This document shows, in pieces, positions 9,031 to 18,100 of a DNA stretch of 64,000 bases (within the stretch, counting starts at the first letter, position 1; every line of letters begins with the position of its first letter). Source of the stretch: Thermoplasmata archaeon (GTDB taxonomy: Archaea; Thermoplasmatota; Thermoplasmata; Lutacidiplasmatales; SKW197); contig JAVZCK010000001.1 of NCBI GenBank assembly GCA_038874435.1, positions 90,255 to 154,254 of the forward strand, in the 5' to 3' direction. Below the pieces are notes generated by a model. It was given only the letters and a program-made list of their open reading frames with translations. It was not told the DNA's origin and did not search any database. The position numbers and the translations under genes were made by a program.

Positions 9031-9438
9031 ATGAAAATCTCAACCTTCCTCCTCATTGGAATGCTCCTGTTATCTATTTCATACTTTAGCGCAAGAGAAA
9101 ATCCAGATGCAAGTGTGTCAGGGAATGTGAAACTTGTGCCAGGAGCACATGCAGTTATCGATACAGATGGGAATTTGAAAATTGATTTTGGGACAGTTAT
9201 GTCTGGAACAAGAATTGTTTACACGAATGCATTTGGTATTCAGAATCTAAATGAAGTACCAGTGAAAATCTCAAAAATCCAGATTATCACCAATGGAAAG
9301 GGGGCCACATTTACCGTGATTCCGTCAGAAAACATCGTGATCTCTCAAAGTGAAACAATGTGGTTTACTGTGTCCATAGAAGTTGGTAATGAAACAGGAA
9401 TAGTTGTTGGAGGAAAGATAGTACCAGTAATTGCCTAG
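9031..9438 (+). CDS. Exported small beta-rich protein, unknown function
   Basis: A 135-residue protein with an N-terminal signal peptide or anchor (MKISTFLLIGMLLLSISYF). It continues as a beta-rich domain in which NLKIDFGTVMSGTRIVYTNAF resembles the start of DUF1102-like or pilus-associated archaeal exported domains. Start choice: the ATG at 9031 is preceded by GGGGGTGA, unlike the upstream TTG. It stands alone between tRNA-Trp and the convergent metallo-hydrolase gene. No catalytic residues are recognised. Confidence 0.7.
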   Translation: MKISTFLLIGMLLLSISYFSARENPDASVSGNVKLVPGAHAVIDTDGNLKIDFGTVMSGTRIVYTNAFGIQNLNEVPVKISKIQIITNGKGATFTVIPSENIVISQSETMWFTVSIEVGNETGIVVGGKIVPVIA

Positions 9439-10266
9439 CTATATTTTCACCACATCGCTCTTTTTTCCCTCAGTGGCACCACGGCGATAAGTACGATGAA
9501 GTTCTGGTTTCAATCTGAAGGTCTTCAAGTGTTGCATCACTCTTCTCCTTGCAATTACAAAAGAATTGTTATCCTTGCTAGGTTCGGCGTGGTTTTCACT
9601 AAGATGGGCTAGAAATACATGCTTTGTGTTTTGTGTAACAATCATGGAGAGAAGCTCAGAGCACTGAGTGTTAGAAAGATGACCCTTTGAACTTGCAACC
9701 CATTCCAAATAGTTCCATTCTTCAGCATATGCTGGGTCTCGCAATTTTCTTCTCACAATGTTTTCCTCGTAGTTCGCCTCAACATGAATGCAATCTGCCC
9801 CTTTTACAACTTCCAGCATCTCAGTTGTGTACGTGCCAAGGTCTGTTATGTGGGCATAGGTTGCGTTTCTATCTTTGATAACAAAATTTACTGGCTTGCC
9901 TGCAGACCCTTCATCACCATGGGGAACTGGAAACCACAGAATTTCTACATCGCTGAATCTTTCTTCGGGTTCACAAAAATTCCATGGATACTCTCCAAGT
10001 TTTTTGACTGCTACTTTCTGTGTGTTAGTTGTTGCGAACACTGGCGTCCCGAATTTTCTCTCGAATGTACCTATGCTTCTTATGTGGTCAATGTGGGCAT
10101 GGGTCAGGAGAATTGCGTCAATTTCGTTAGTCAGAACTCCAAGTTCTGCAAGCCGTGAGGCAATCACTCGAAAGGGAAGTCCGGCATCGATAAGGATTTT
10201 GGTTTTCTCTGTTTCCAAATAAGTTGCATTCCCAGAACTACCGCTGCCAAGCACACAGATACGCAT
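9439..10266 (-). CDS. Metallo-beta-lactamase-fold hydrolase (YycJ/WalJ-like)
   Basis: A 275-residue metal-dependent hydrolase with the LGSGSSGNATYLE N-terminus of the YycJ/PhnP branch. The metal ligands are in LLTHAHIDHI; further histidines are in PHGDEGS and AHLSENHAEPS. Members act on phosphodiesters in nucleic acids or cyclic nucleotides. The substrate here is not known. It faces the Ras-like GTPase gene across a 112-base gap holding a near-symmetric TATA-like AATTATATAAT at about 10313-10322. Confidence 0.88.
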   Translation of the reverse strand: MRICVLGSGSSGNATYLETEKTKILIDAGLPFRVIASRLAELGVLTNEIDAILLTHAHIDHIRSIGTFERKFGTPVFATTNTQKVAVKKLGEYPWNFCEPEERFSDVEILWFPVPHGDEGSAGKPVNFVIKDRNATYAHITDLGTYTTEMLEVVKGADCIHVEANYEENIVRRKLRDPAYAEEWNYLEWVASSKGHLSNTQCSELLSMIVTQNTKHVFLAHLSENHAEPSKDNNSFVIARRRVMQHLKTFRLKPELHRTYRRGATEGKKSDVVKI

Positions 10267-10378
10267 TGAAGGTTGAATGCCATGAAACTATCTAAAAGTT
10301 TGGGTGGGCGAACAATTATATAATCACTCGTAATATCCTACTTAGAAATCCTAAATCGGCAGCTTGGAATGTGGATGT

Positions 10379-10897
10379 ATGAAGGCAGCGAATGTTGTGG
10401 TGCTTGGAGAAGCGGGTGTCGGAAAAACGGCGTTAATTCAGCGTTTAGTATCAAATGTGTTCACACTTGGCTACCACGCCACAGTGGGTGTTAGAGTGAG
10501 TAGGAAAGATTATTTTCCATGCGCAATTTCATTTTATTTCTACGATGTCCAAGGAGTGCATATGCCCGATACACTTCTAGAGACCTACCTTCAAAATGCT
10601 GATGCCTACATTCTTTTGTGTGATGCTGCAAGACGGCGAACCTACAGTAGTATGGAATTTTACTGGGCAGAGAAGATAAAGCAGGAGAGGCCAGTGATAC
10701 TCGTTGAAAATAAAGTTGATATGGTAAAAAATCTTGTAGCTCATGCAAAGTCCCTTTTCAGGTTAGAGCAGAAAATGCGTGCAAAAGGTATAAATGTTTG
10801 CTATTCTACAATAACAAGTGCAAAAACGGGCTTTCGTGTGAGCAAAATTCTCCAGAAAGTAGGTGAGGCATGTCTCAGAACATACTCTTACCAGTAG
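10379..10897 (+). CDS. Ras/Rab-like small GTPase
   Basis: A single-domain 172-residue GTPase. G1 GEAGVGKT is at residues 10-17, the switch-I threonine lies in HATVG, G3 DVQG at 56-59 (glutamine after the DxxG aspartate, as in Rab/Arf style), G4 NKVD at 111-114 and G5 TSAKTG near 150. There is no lipidation motif. Start choice: the ATG at 10379, since the ORF otherwise begins at a TTG. The 3' end overlaps the DUF835 gene by 28 bases, so the two are translationally coupled. By analogy with MglA it may act with a roadblock-type regulator; that is inference. Confidence 0.9.
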   Translation: MKAANVVVLGEAGVGKTALIQRLVSNVFTLGYHATVGVRVSRKDYFPCAISFYFYDVQGVHMPDTLLETYLQNADAYILLCDAARRRTYSSMEFYWAEKIKQERPVILVENKVDMVKNLVAHAKSLFRLEQKMRAKGINVCYSTITSAKTGFRVSKILQKVGEACLRTYSYQ

Positions 10898-11895
10898 AAA
10901 CAATTCGAATTTGGCAGCAAATTCTGTTCAAAAAGGAGGGTGAAGGTGGACAGAAGCAGCACTGGTTCCTTGTTGGACGCCTTGTAGGAATGGCTTTAGC
11001 GAAGGAGTTGCTTGGAAAGGGTAAGCTAGAAAATTACATTTCGCAGATAGAAGCTGTGTGGAGGGGAAGTGGATATTCTAAAATTCGACTGGAGGTGAGG
11101 GAAGATGGCGTTCATGCGTATCTAGCGGAATTGTTCCCAGAGTTTTTCCCTGAACACCCATATGCTGCTGGAACCCTTGCAGGTATAATTGTTTACATTA
11201 CAGGGCAGCCCTATTCTACATTTGTTACAATCCAGAAGGAGAACATCACCGAGATAATTCTTAAGAAAGGTGATGAGAAGCCGCAAGTGTTAAAGGAAGT
11301 AGAGATGGCAAGGAAAACTGTGACTGCAGAGATAAGTCAGGAAAAAGTAGAAGAAGAGGTGGTTGTAGAGGAAGAGACAGAGATGGAGCAGAGTGCATTT
11401 GAGGCGTTTGTGGATGAGCAGGGCATCGAAATCGGAAGAGTGAACATCCTTGAAGATAGAGAAAAGGCAAAGGTAATTGTAGCCTCGCTTCAGAGAATTC
11501 CCTCCTGCAAAATTTTATACATCACTCAAACCCATCCAAAGCATGTGAAAAAGGACTTGCCTAATTTACATCAGATTATCTGGCTCAAAGAAGAGAGTGC
11601 AGAGAAAGGAGAGGGTTACATAGTGGTTTCGCCTTCGAGAATAGAGCATCAACTCGTGCAGATACCCAAAGAGTTCATTCTCGCCCAGAAATCTGAAAAT
11701 AAGGACCCTGTGATTGTGCTAACTCACATTGAACCCTTCCGCTTCACACTTCAGGATTGGGAAGCAAAGTTCATAAAATACATAACGAAAATCAACAATC
11801 TCTGTGCAGACTATGACTGCACAGGCATTCTTCTCATAGAGCCAGAAACACTCTCAAAGAACTTCATTTCTACACTGAAACATGTGCTCGCTTGA
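10870..11895 (+). CDS. V4R-like plus DUF835 domain protein, GTPase partner
   Basis: A 341-residue cytoplasmic protein. Residues about 30-140 resemble the V4R/4-vinyl-reductase-like small-ligand fold (PYAAGTLAGIIVYITGQPY) but without its usual cysteines. A Glu/Val-rich acidic linker (about 145-180) follows. The C-terminal 160 residues match the archaeal DUF835 pattern (YITQTHPKHVKK, GYIVVSPSRIEHQL, VIVLTHIEPF, CTGILLIEPETL). DUF835 function is unestablished; it occurs in archaeal sensor proteins. The ATG is preceded by AGGTGAGG and overlaps the GTPase gene by 28 bases, which suggests the two proteins interact. Confidence 0.7.
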   Translation: MSQNILLPVETIRIWQQILFKKEGEGGQKQHWFLVGRLVGMALAKELLGKGKLENYISQIEAVWRGSGYSKIRLEVREDGVHAYLAELFPEFFPEHPYAAGTLAGIIVYITGQPYSTFVTIQKENITEIILKKGDEKPQVLKEVEMARKTVTAEISQEKVEEEVVVEEETEMEQSAFEAFVDEQGIEIGRVNILEDREKAKVIVASLQRIPSCKILYITQTHPKHVKKDLPNLHQIIWLKEESAEKGEGYIVVSPSRIEHQLVQIPKEFILAQKSENKDPVIVLTHIEPFRFTLQDWEAKFIKYITKINNLCADYDCTGILLIEPETLSKNFISTLKHVLA

Positions 11896-11954
11896 CCAAG
11901 ATTTCTCGCATCATGTAAGCAAATTTTATATTCTGTTTTGCCATAAGGGGCATC

Positions 11955-12326
11955 ATGGAGAAGAGGAAGCTAATTTGGTGTAGCGCATGGCTGCTTTCGT
12001 TTTTAATAGTCTTTGGAATCTGCATTTTTCTACGGAGTTCCACAATAGCAGGGGTCTTTGTCCTTGTAGGAATAATCATTGCGATTATCGCCCAGATTGT
12101 TTTCGGAAGTGCTACATGGGCAAGTACACCGCAGAGCGTAGGTTATAGCAGGGGCACACATCCAGCCATGATTTCAAGTACAATAATGAGGGAGACGGGA
12201 AAGGAAAGATACATGCAAGAGGAGAAAAGCACAGAATGGACCTTTGGCTTTGGGCTCACGATAATTGGTTTCCTGCTGTTTCTTGCAGGACTTCTTGCCT
12301 CTGTTTACCTGCGATATTTTGTCTGA
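11955..12326 (+). CDS. Three-helix membrane protein, unknown
   Basis: A 123-residue protein with three predicted membrane segments: two near the N-terminus (WLLSFLIVFGICIFL and FVLVGIIIAIIAQIVF) and one at the C-terminus (TIIGFLLFLAGLLASVY). A short soluble loop lies between. No family is recognised. It starts 60 bases after the DUF835 gene, preceded by a TATA-like TTTTATATTC near 11925-11935, so it probably has its own leaderless promoter. Confidence 0.7.
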   Translation: MEKRKLIWCSAWLLSFLIVFGICIFLRSSTIAGVFVLVGIIIAIIAQIVFGSATWASTPQSVGYSRGTHPAMISSTIMRETGKERYMQEEKSTEWTFGFGLTIIGFLLFLAGLLASVYLRYFV

Positions 12327-12391
12327 TAGTATTTCCAACAGGTGAGAGGCAATTCACAACAGTTATATACCCTCACACAATTACTTGCATC

Positions 12392-14260
12392 ATGTTGCAA
12401 AAAACTCTCCTTCCTTTTCTATGCTTTGTTATGTTACTGGTCTCGGTAGGATTTATCAGCACAACCAGAGCAGTTGGTGAGAGCGAGAGAGTATCAGCTC
12501 CCATGCTCTGGGAAAATTACCATTCTTACAATTCTACTAACAGCTTAACCCAGGAACTCTTCAATCTTTCCGCCCAGCACCCTGACATTATGAAGGTAAT
12601 AAGCATCGGAAAAAGCTGGGAAGGGCGAGACATCTGGGCAGTGAAAATCTCAAAGGATGTAAACATTGAAGACCCAGATAAGCCAGAGATTATTTTTGAC
12701 TCTAACCATCATGCAAGGGAATGGCTCACCATTGAGCTGGGAATGTTCATTATTCACAAATTTGTTGATGAATACGGCACAAATTCAACGATAAGCGAAC
12801 TTGTAAACACCACACAGATTTGGGTTATCCCAACGATGAATCCGGATGGTAGGGTTTACGATGGAAACCCTTCTGATGGCATTGACCCTGCATCCAACAA
12901 CATGTGGCGAAAAAATAAGCGAGATAACAACGGAAATGGCCAGTTTGACGAGAACTACGATGGTGTGGACATAAACAGAAACTATCCGTTCGCCTGGGGT
13001 TCTGGCTCAAGCTCAAATCCAAGTGCGGACGATTATCGTGGCCCATATCCCGCCTCTGAGCCAGAAGTTCAGGCCTACATGAACTTTGTAAAGCAACACC
13101 ACTTCATCGTCGGTGTGTCTTACCATACCTATGGCCAGTACATTCTCTACCCCTGGGGCTATACCTCTGCAAACACACCAGATGAGCAATACTTCAACGC
13201 CACCGCCTACAAACTCAAGTCCCTGTTTAGAAACACCGCTGGCTCCACCAGGTCTTGGATAATTGGGCAACCTCCAGATGTGCTTTATTCGGTTGGTGGT
13301 TCTACACTGGATTACCTTTATGGAGTGCATCGCACGCTCTCATTTTCACCAGAACTCTACCCCTCTTTCTACGACGCAATCTCCGATGGCTTCCACCCAC
13401 CAGCTAACAAAATTTATCCTGCCTGCTATGACCAGATTGAGGCTGTGGTTTATCTGGTGGATTCTGTAAAAAATCCATACTACATTTTAAACAACATGGA
13501 CGATGTTGGAGTGATGAAGATAGAGCCATTCACAAACACCTCTACCTATGAACCAGGTGCTTACAACATCACTGGCTATGTGGAGAACTATGGAAGCCAG
13601 AGCCAGAGTAACATCGGTGTAAAAATTACGATTGCGAAAAATGTGAGCGGAAGTGAGACAGTGGTCTATACGGATACTAAGACAATTACAGAGACCCTTA
13701 TCCAGAACCAGACACATAAATTGAGCTGGAGCTACACATTTACGGAGCAGGGAAATTACACAATCTCGGTTGAGACCCTGAAAGCAGATAACTACAGTGC
13801 CAACAACAAAAAGAAAATGGAGATTACGATTAAGTCAAGTGATACAACACCACCTGCGATTGTTCACACTCCCGTTAGTGTTGCAGAACCAGATGCTTTA
13901 ATTTACATAAATGCGACGATTACCGATGATTTTAGCGGTGTCAAAAATGCGACTGTTTTCTATTCCTATGACAACATCACATTTACTCCCGTACAGATGA
14001 CTGCCAATGGCTCTGTGTACTCTGCCGTGGTACCAGCACCATCATCAGGGTTTGTTTACTATTACATCGCTGCCTATGATAATGTGTTTAATCTTGGAAA
14101 ACTGCCCTCAAACGCCCCTGCAAATGTGTTTGTGATAACCGTTAGCCCAGCAAACGAAATTCAGGTTTCGCTTGTGCTTTATGGTCTCCTCATTTGCTTA
14201 GCAGCCATTGGAATGCACAGAAACGGAAAAGAGAAACCATCTCGCACTGGGGGAGGTTAG
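12392..14260 (+). CDS. Secreted, membrane-anchored M14 zinc carboxypeptidase
   Basis: A 622-residue exported enzyme that removes C-terminal residues from peptides. A signal peptide covers about residues 1-28. The M14 domain has HHAREW (zinc His and Glu, near residue 105), the MNPDGR substrate loop, NRNYPFAWGS, a third zinc ligand in GVSYHTYGQ and a catalytic glutamate probably in FSPELYP. Two beta-sandwich domains follow (a CARDB-like one with GAYNITGYVENYGSQSQ, then an Ig-like one), and a C-terminal membrane helix with a basic tail. Start choice: the ATG at 12392 lies 25 bases after TTATATACC, so the message is leaderless; the longer reading is a shadow of the preceding gene. Confidence 0.93.
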   Translation: MLQKTLLPFLCFVMLLVSVGFISTTRAVGESERVSAPMLWENYHSYNSTNSLTQELFNLSAQHPDIMKVISIGKSWEGRDIWAVKISKDVNIEDPDKPEIIFDSNHHAREWLTIELGMFIIHKFVDEYGTNSTISELVNTTQIWVIPTMNPDGRVYDGNPSDGIDPASNNMWRKNKRDNNGNGQFDENYDGVDINRNYPFAWGSGSSSNPSADDYRGPYPASEPEVQAYMNFVKQHHFIVGVSYHTYGQYILYPWGYTSANTPDEQYFNATAYKLKSLFRNTAGSTRSWIIGQPPDVLYSVGGSTLDYLYGVHRTLSFSPELYPSFYDAISDGFHPPANKIYPACYDQIEAVVYLVDSVKNPYYILNNMDDVGVMKIEPFTNTSTYEPGAYNITGYVENYGSQSQSNIGVKITIAKNVSGSETVVYTDTKTITETLIQNQTHKLSWSYTFTEQGNYTISVETLKADNYSANNKKKMEITIKSSDTTPPAIVHTPVSVAEPDALIYINATITDDFSGVKNATVFYSYDNITFTPVQMTANGSVYSAVVPAPSSGFVYYYIAAYDNVFNLGKLPSNAPANVFVITVSPANEIQVSLVLYGLLICLAAIGMHRNGKEKPSRTGGG

Positions 14261-14321
14261 ATAACTCCTAGTTCAGCAAAATCCAAAAATGTTATATCTT
14301 GCTGTTGCATACCCAGTTCAG

Positions 14322-15248
14322 ATGAACACTGAGATTGAGGAATTGATTATTGAGGTTCTAGAGAATTATGGCTATCATGTGATAAATGTGGCTGAAAAGA
14401 TTATCCGTGCAGAGCGAAGGAGTGATGAAATTATTGTGACTTATGCACTACCTGATGAAGTGCTGGAGGAGGCGGTCTGGGAGAGGATAACTAGAATCAG
14501 AAAAATCGTGGCCAGCACAAAACTTTTCATAAATCTCACACAGTGCCAGGATGTGCCTGAAGAGGTTCTAAGGACATTGAGGGAACAGAGCATTGTCCTT
14601 GTGTCAAGGGAAAACTTTGAGAGAGAAATTGGCAGGGTGAAGCTCTCAAAAATTCTTACGAATTATGAAGTAGTTGAGTCATCGGTTGACACTAGTGTTG
14701 ATTTTTCTCCTGAGGAAAGGTTTTTTGTGCTGAAGGTTGATAGAAATGGAATTGAAAAAGAGGGTGAAAAGGTTTCTGGTTTTAATTATGAACTCAGGTA
14801 TGTGCCCCATCACCTCTTCACCTACTCATGCGAGATAAAAAGGAATGGAATGGGGACGAAGATAGAAGGGCTTCTTGCGGTGGATGCATTGAACGGACAG
14901 ATAAAGAAGTGGAGAAAGGTGCCTGGAATTGCGAGCATGCCTGAGTATCCAGGTTCTTTGAAGGCAGTGGTGTTGAGTGCTGAGGAAGCCAAAACACTCT
15001 CAATTGAATGGATTTTGCACAACGAATCAAGGGAGATAAGTCCAGTGGAGATGAAAATTGATAACATCATAGTGATTGAAAAGAGGATGGAGCGTCCTGA
15101 CCCAGAGACGATAGTGCTGAAATATCTTGGAATCTTTCATCTTCCAATATGGTATGTGGAAGGAAGTGCTGGCGTTATGGTTGTGAATGCTGCCGAAGGC
15201 ACAGTTATAGATATGGAATTTTTTGGATTGGGAAACCAAAATAGATAA
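14322..15248 (+). CDS. Unrecognised protein with duplicated C-terminal beta module
   Basis: A 308-residue soluble protein. The first 60 residues (EELIIEVLENYGYHVI) look like the helix-strand opening of a restriction-endonuclease-like fold, but no catalytic residues are secure. The C-terminal half holds two similar modules: HLFTYSCEI...GLLAVDALNGQIKKW and HLPIWYVEG...GVMVVNAAEGTVIDM, reminiscent of PepSY-like repeats. Start choice: the ATG at 14322 is 28 bases after TTATATCTT (leaderless); an in-frame ATG at 14289 overlaps that TATA box. The ATPase-TPR gene starts 37 bases downstream. Confidence 0.6.
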   Translation: MNTEIEELIIEVLENYGYHVINVAEKIIRAERRSDEIIVTYALPDEVLEEAVWERITRIRKIVASTKLFINLTQCQDVPEEVLRTLREQSIVLVSRENFEREIGRVKLSKILTNYEVVESSVDTSVDFSPEERFFVLKVDRNGIEKEGEKVSGFNYELRYVPHHLFTYSCEIKRNGMGTKIEGLLAVDALNGQIKKWRKVPGIASMPEYPGSLKAVVLSAEEAKTLSIEWILHNESREISPVEMKIDNIIVIEKRMERPDPETIVLKYLGIFHLPIWYVEGSAGVMVVNAAEGTVIDMEFFGLGNQNR

Positions 15249-15285
15249 ATAAAGGAAGAGCGATAAGCCCATTAGAGTGTTTCGG

Positions 15286-18066
15286 ATGAAAATTCCACCC
15301 AACTGTGAGTTTGTAGGAAGAGAGAAATACATAGAATACCTCAAACAGAAGTTTGCAGGTGTGGAAAAGAATAGAAGCAAAATGATAGTGGTAATTGGAG
15401 ACACAGGTGTAGGCAAAACGCGGATTGTAGAGGAATTCTTAAAGAAGGAGGCTAGAGATGCTTTTATCTTGAGAACTGCATGTGTTGCTGGGCTTGCTCT
15501 TCCATATTCTTCGTTGAGAAAAGCACTGGAGGGGCAGGGACTTGAGGACTTGCTCAAAATCGTGCAGAACCCAAGAATTGAGGCAATATTTGCTGTAACA
15601 AAATCTGGGCTTATGGTTTCAAAATTAGAACGAGAAGAAACAATTGATTCAGATATTTTGGTAGGGATGCTTAACGCAGTTAGTGCGTTTGTGAGAGAAT
15701 CTCTTTCCTACATCCGCAAATCTGCAGAAATCCGAGAGGATGTGCAGAGCATGCGTTACGGCGCCTTCAACCTTCTCAGTGTCCCAGGAGAACACCTGAA
15801 TTTAGTTGCCGTGCTCACGGGCAAGGAAAACGAAAACTTGATCTTCGAGATGGACGAAATTCTTAAAAAAATTGAGGGAGAAAATAGGAGCTTGCTCATG
15901 AACTGGGATGGCAACATGACCAAAGCTGCGGGACTCACTAAGTATTTTTCAGTGCTCTTGACAGATGGAAGGTACTCAGGAGCTCCGATTGAAACTAACT
16001 TTCAAAGGTTGAACCTCTACGAAAATGTTCTTTATGGAATTAAGAGAAAGGCAGGCGGAAAAAAAGTGCTAATTTTTGTCGATGACTTGCAGTGGGTAGA
16101 TGTTGAAACTCTGGAGTTTCTTAAATTTCTGTTGAGGAGTGCTGGAGAGCTGCCTATTTTCGTGCTTAGTACCTATAATGAGAATGCAAGTAATGTACAA
16201 GTTGAGAAGAGAATGCTTGAGCCGCTGGCAAAGGAGGAAAATCTGGAATATTTGAAAATAGAAGGTTTGAATCAAAATGAATTTTCTACATTCTTGGCCA
16301 AGGTGCTAGGATATGAACTAGACGATGAAGTTGTTTCTCAACTATTTACACAGACACGTGGTAACCCATTGTTTACGATAGAATTGCTTAAGGAAGTGAA
16401 AGATGAGAAGAAAATCGAGGCTGAAATCGCACGTTGGAAGTACGAAAAAAATCTCCCAAAGAGAATTTATGAAATTCTCGAGGAAAGGGTGCAGCGACTA
16501 CCCCGAGAGGATATAGAGATACTCCAGTGTGGCGCGATAGAGGGCTACGAGTTTTCTCCGGACACGGTATCAAGATTGTTGGAACTCTCAAAACTAAGCG
16601 TTCTTAGGAGGTTGAGTGCACTTGAGTCCAGCGGTTTCGTCAGTAAGGTGGATGAAAATCATTATAGGTTTGCTCATCCGATGTTGAGGGACACTCTCTA
16701 TTCAATCCTTGATGAAGGGCTTAAGAAAGCGTATCATGAGTGCTTGGCTGAAATTTATGAAGCAGAGTATCTCGCAGGGAAACATGAGGCAATTCTGCGA
16801 ATGGTTGAGCACTATCTATCTGCAGGCATAGCTTCAAAAGTGGAGGAATTTGCAGCAGTTGCTGGTAGGTATGCACTTGCAAATTTCGCGAATGAGAAGG
16901 CAGTGGAAGTTCTCAAGCGAGGGCTGGAAATAGCTAGTAGACCCGAAAAGAGAATGGAAATTCTCAGATTACTAATTGAAGCTCTTGAGAGCGATGCAAG
17001 ATTCGGGGAAGAGATTGCGTTCATTGATAAGATGCTCGAGACCATCAAGGACAGTGAGAATAGCCGGGAAATTGCTTTTGCATGGAAAAAGAGGGCAGAA
17101 GCCCACATTGCAATTGGCGAATACACGACAGCACTGAAAGATGTTGAGCATGCTCTTTCTCTTAAGCCTGAGAAAGCACTCACTGGGAGATTGGTGTGTA
17201 TCCAAGGGTTGGTGCATGAGCGAATGGCAGAACATGCTGAGGCAATAAAGTATTATGAAGAGGCTGTTAGAATTCTGGAAAATACAGATAGTTATGGAGA
17301 TATTGCCTATGTCCACATGCGTCTCGGCACAGCAAATCATTCTCTTGGGCGAATTGTAGAAGGTGAAAACAATTTGAAGAAAGCACTTGAAATTTATACA
17401 AAGATTGAGGATTTGCGGGGCATTTCTGCAACCTCAAACAATTTGGGGGAATTTTACAGAAGTCTGGGGGAGCGGGAACAGGCAAGAGAACATTACCTAA
17501 AAGCCCTTGAAATAGACAGGAGAATCGGAGACAGAAGAGGCCTTTCAGTGGTGTACAGCAGCCTTGGAGATATTGCACTGGATTACGAGGAGTATCCTGA
17601 GGCAATCAGGAATTACAATGAAAGTTTGAAGCTCTGTAGAAGGATAGACAACAAGTATGGAATTGCCTGGAATATCTGTGGAATTGCTGAAGCACTTGTG
17701 AAGACAGGGCAGTTTCAGGGTGTGATGGGAAACCTCACAACAGCATTTGAGATTGCAAATAGGATCAATGCAAGGGATGTGGTTGGCTGGGCATATCGAG
17801 TGCATGCAGAGTACGAGGAGGCCACAGGCAATCTGGATGAGGCAAAACTGCTTTATGCAAAAAGCGTGAGAATTTTTGAAGTTGCAGGGATGGAGATAGA
17901 GAAGGGCAAAACCCTTTGTGAATATGGAAGGATGCTGGTTGAAAGTGGCACGGAATCTGAAAGAGGAATTGAGCTTTTGATGAGTGCGAGAAGAATTTTC
18001 AAGGAAAAAAATGCAAAGAACTATCTTGCTAAGTGCAAGCGGGTGCTTGATAAAGTTGGGATTTGA
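15286..18066 (+). CDS. STAND-like ATPase with inserted sensor-like domain and TPR array
   Basis: A 926-residue cytoplasmic signalling protein. Walker A GDTGVGKT is at 38-45 and Walker B VLIFVDD with the LQWVD sensor near 260. Between them, at about 96-198, lies an extra domain (IEAIFAVTKSGLMV ... YGAFNLLSVPGEHLNLVAVLTG) that recurs in the 52087 protein and resembles roadblock/longin-type domains. RGNPLFTIEL marks the end of the ATPase, a winged-helix-like part follows, then about ten TPRs to the end. Start choice: the ATG at 15286, about 35 bases after an AT-rich TATA-like stretch, rather than the GTG at 15277. Likely an ATP-dependent switch; target unknown. Confidence 0.88.
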   Translation: MKIPPNCEFVGREKYIEYLKQKFAGVEKNRSKMIVVIGDTGVGKTRIVEEFLKKEARDAFILRTACVAGLALPYSSLRKALEGQGLEDLLKIVQNPRIEAIFAVTKSGLMVSKLEREETIDSDILVGMLNAVSAFVRESLSYIRKSAEIREDVQSMRYGAFNLLSVPGEHLNLVAVLTGKENENLIFEMDEILKKIEGENRSLLMNWDGNMTKAAGLTKYFSVLLTDGRYSGAPIETNFQRLNLYENVLYGIKRKAGGKKVLIFVDDLQWVDVETLEFLKFLLRSAGELPIFVLSTYNENASNVQVEKRMLEPLAKEENLEYLKIEGLNQNEFSTFLAKVLGYELDDEVVSQLFTQTRGNPLFTIELLKEVKDEKKIEAEIARWKYEKNLPKRIYEILEERVQRLPREDIEILQCGAIEGYEFSPDTVSRLLELSKLSVLRRLSALESSGFVSKVDENHYRFAHPMLRDTLYSILDEGLKKAYHECLAEIYEAEYLAGKHEAILRMVEHYLSAGIASKVEEFAAVAGRYALANFANEKAVEVLKRGLEIASRPEKRMEILRLLIEALESDARFGEEIAFIDKMLETIKDSENSREIAFAWKKRAEAHIAIGEYTTALKDVEHALSLKPEKALTGRLVCIQGLVHERMAEHAEAIKYYEEAVRILENTDSYGDIAYVHMRLGTANHSLGRIVEGENNLKKALEIYTKIEDLRGISATSNNLGEFYRSLGEREQAREHYLKALEIDRRIGDRRGLSVVYSSLGDIALDYEEYPEAIRNYNESLKLCRRIDNKYGIAWNICGIAEALVKTGQFQGVMGNLTTAFEIANRINARDVVGWAYRVHAEYEEATGNLDEAKLLYAKSVRIFEVAGMEIEKGKTLCEYGRMLVESGTESERGIELLMSARRIFKEKNAKNYLAKCKRVLDKVGI

Positions 18067-18100
18067 AAATCTTTATCTTTGTTTGAGGGTTGTGTGTGAT

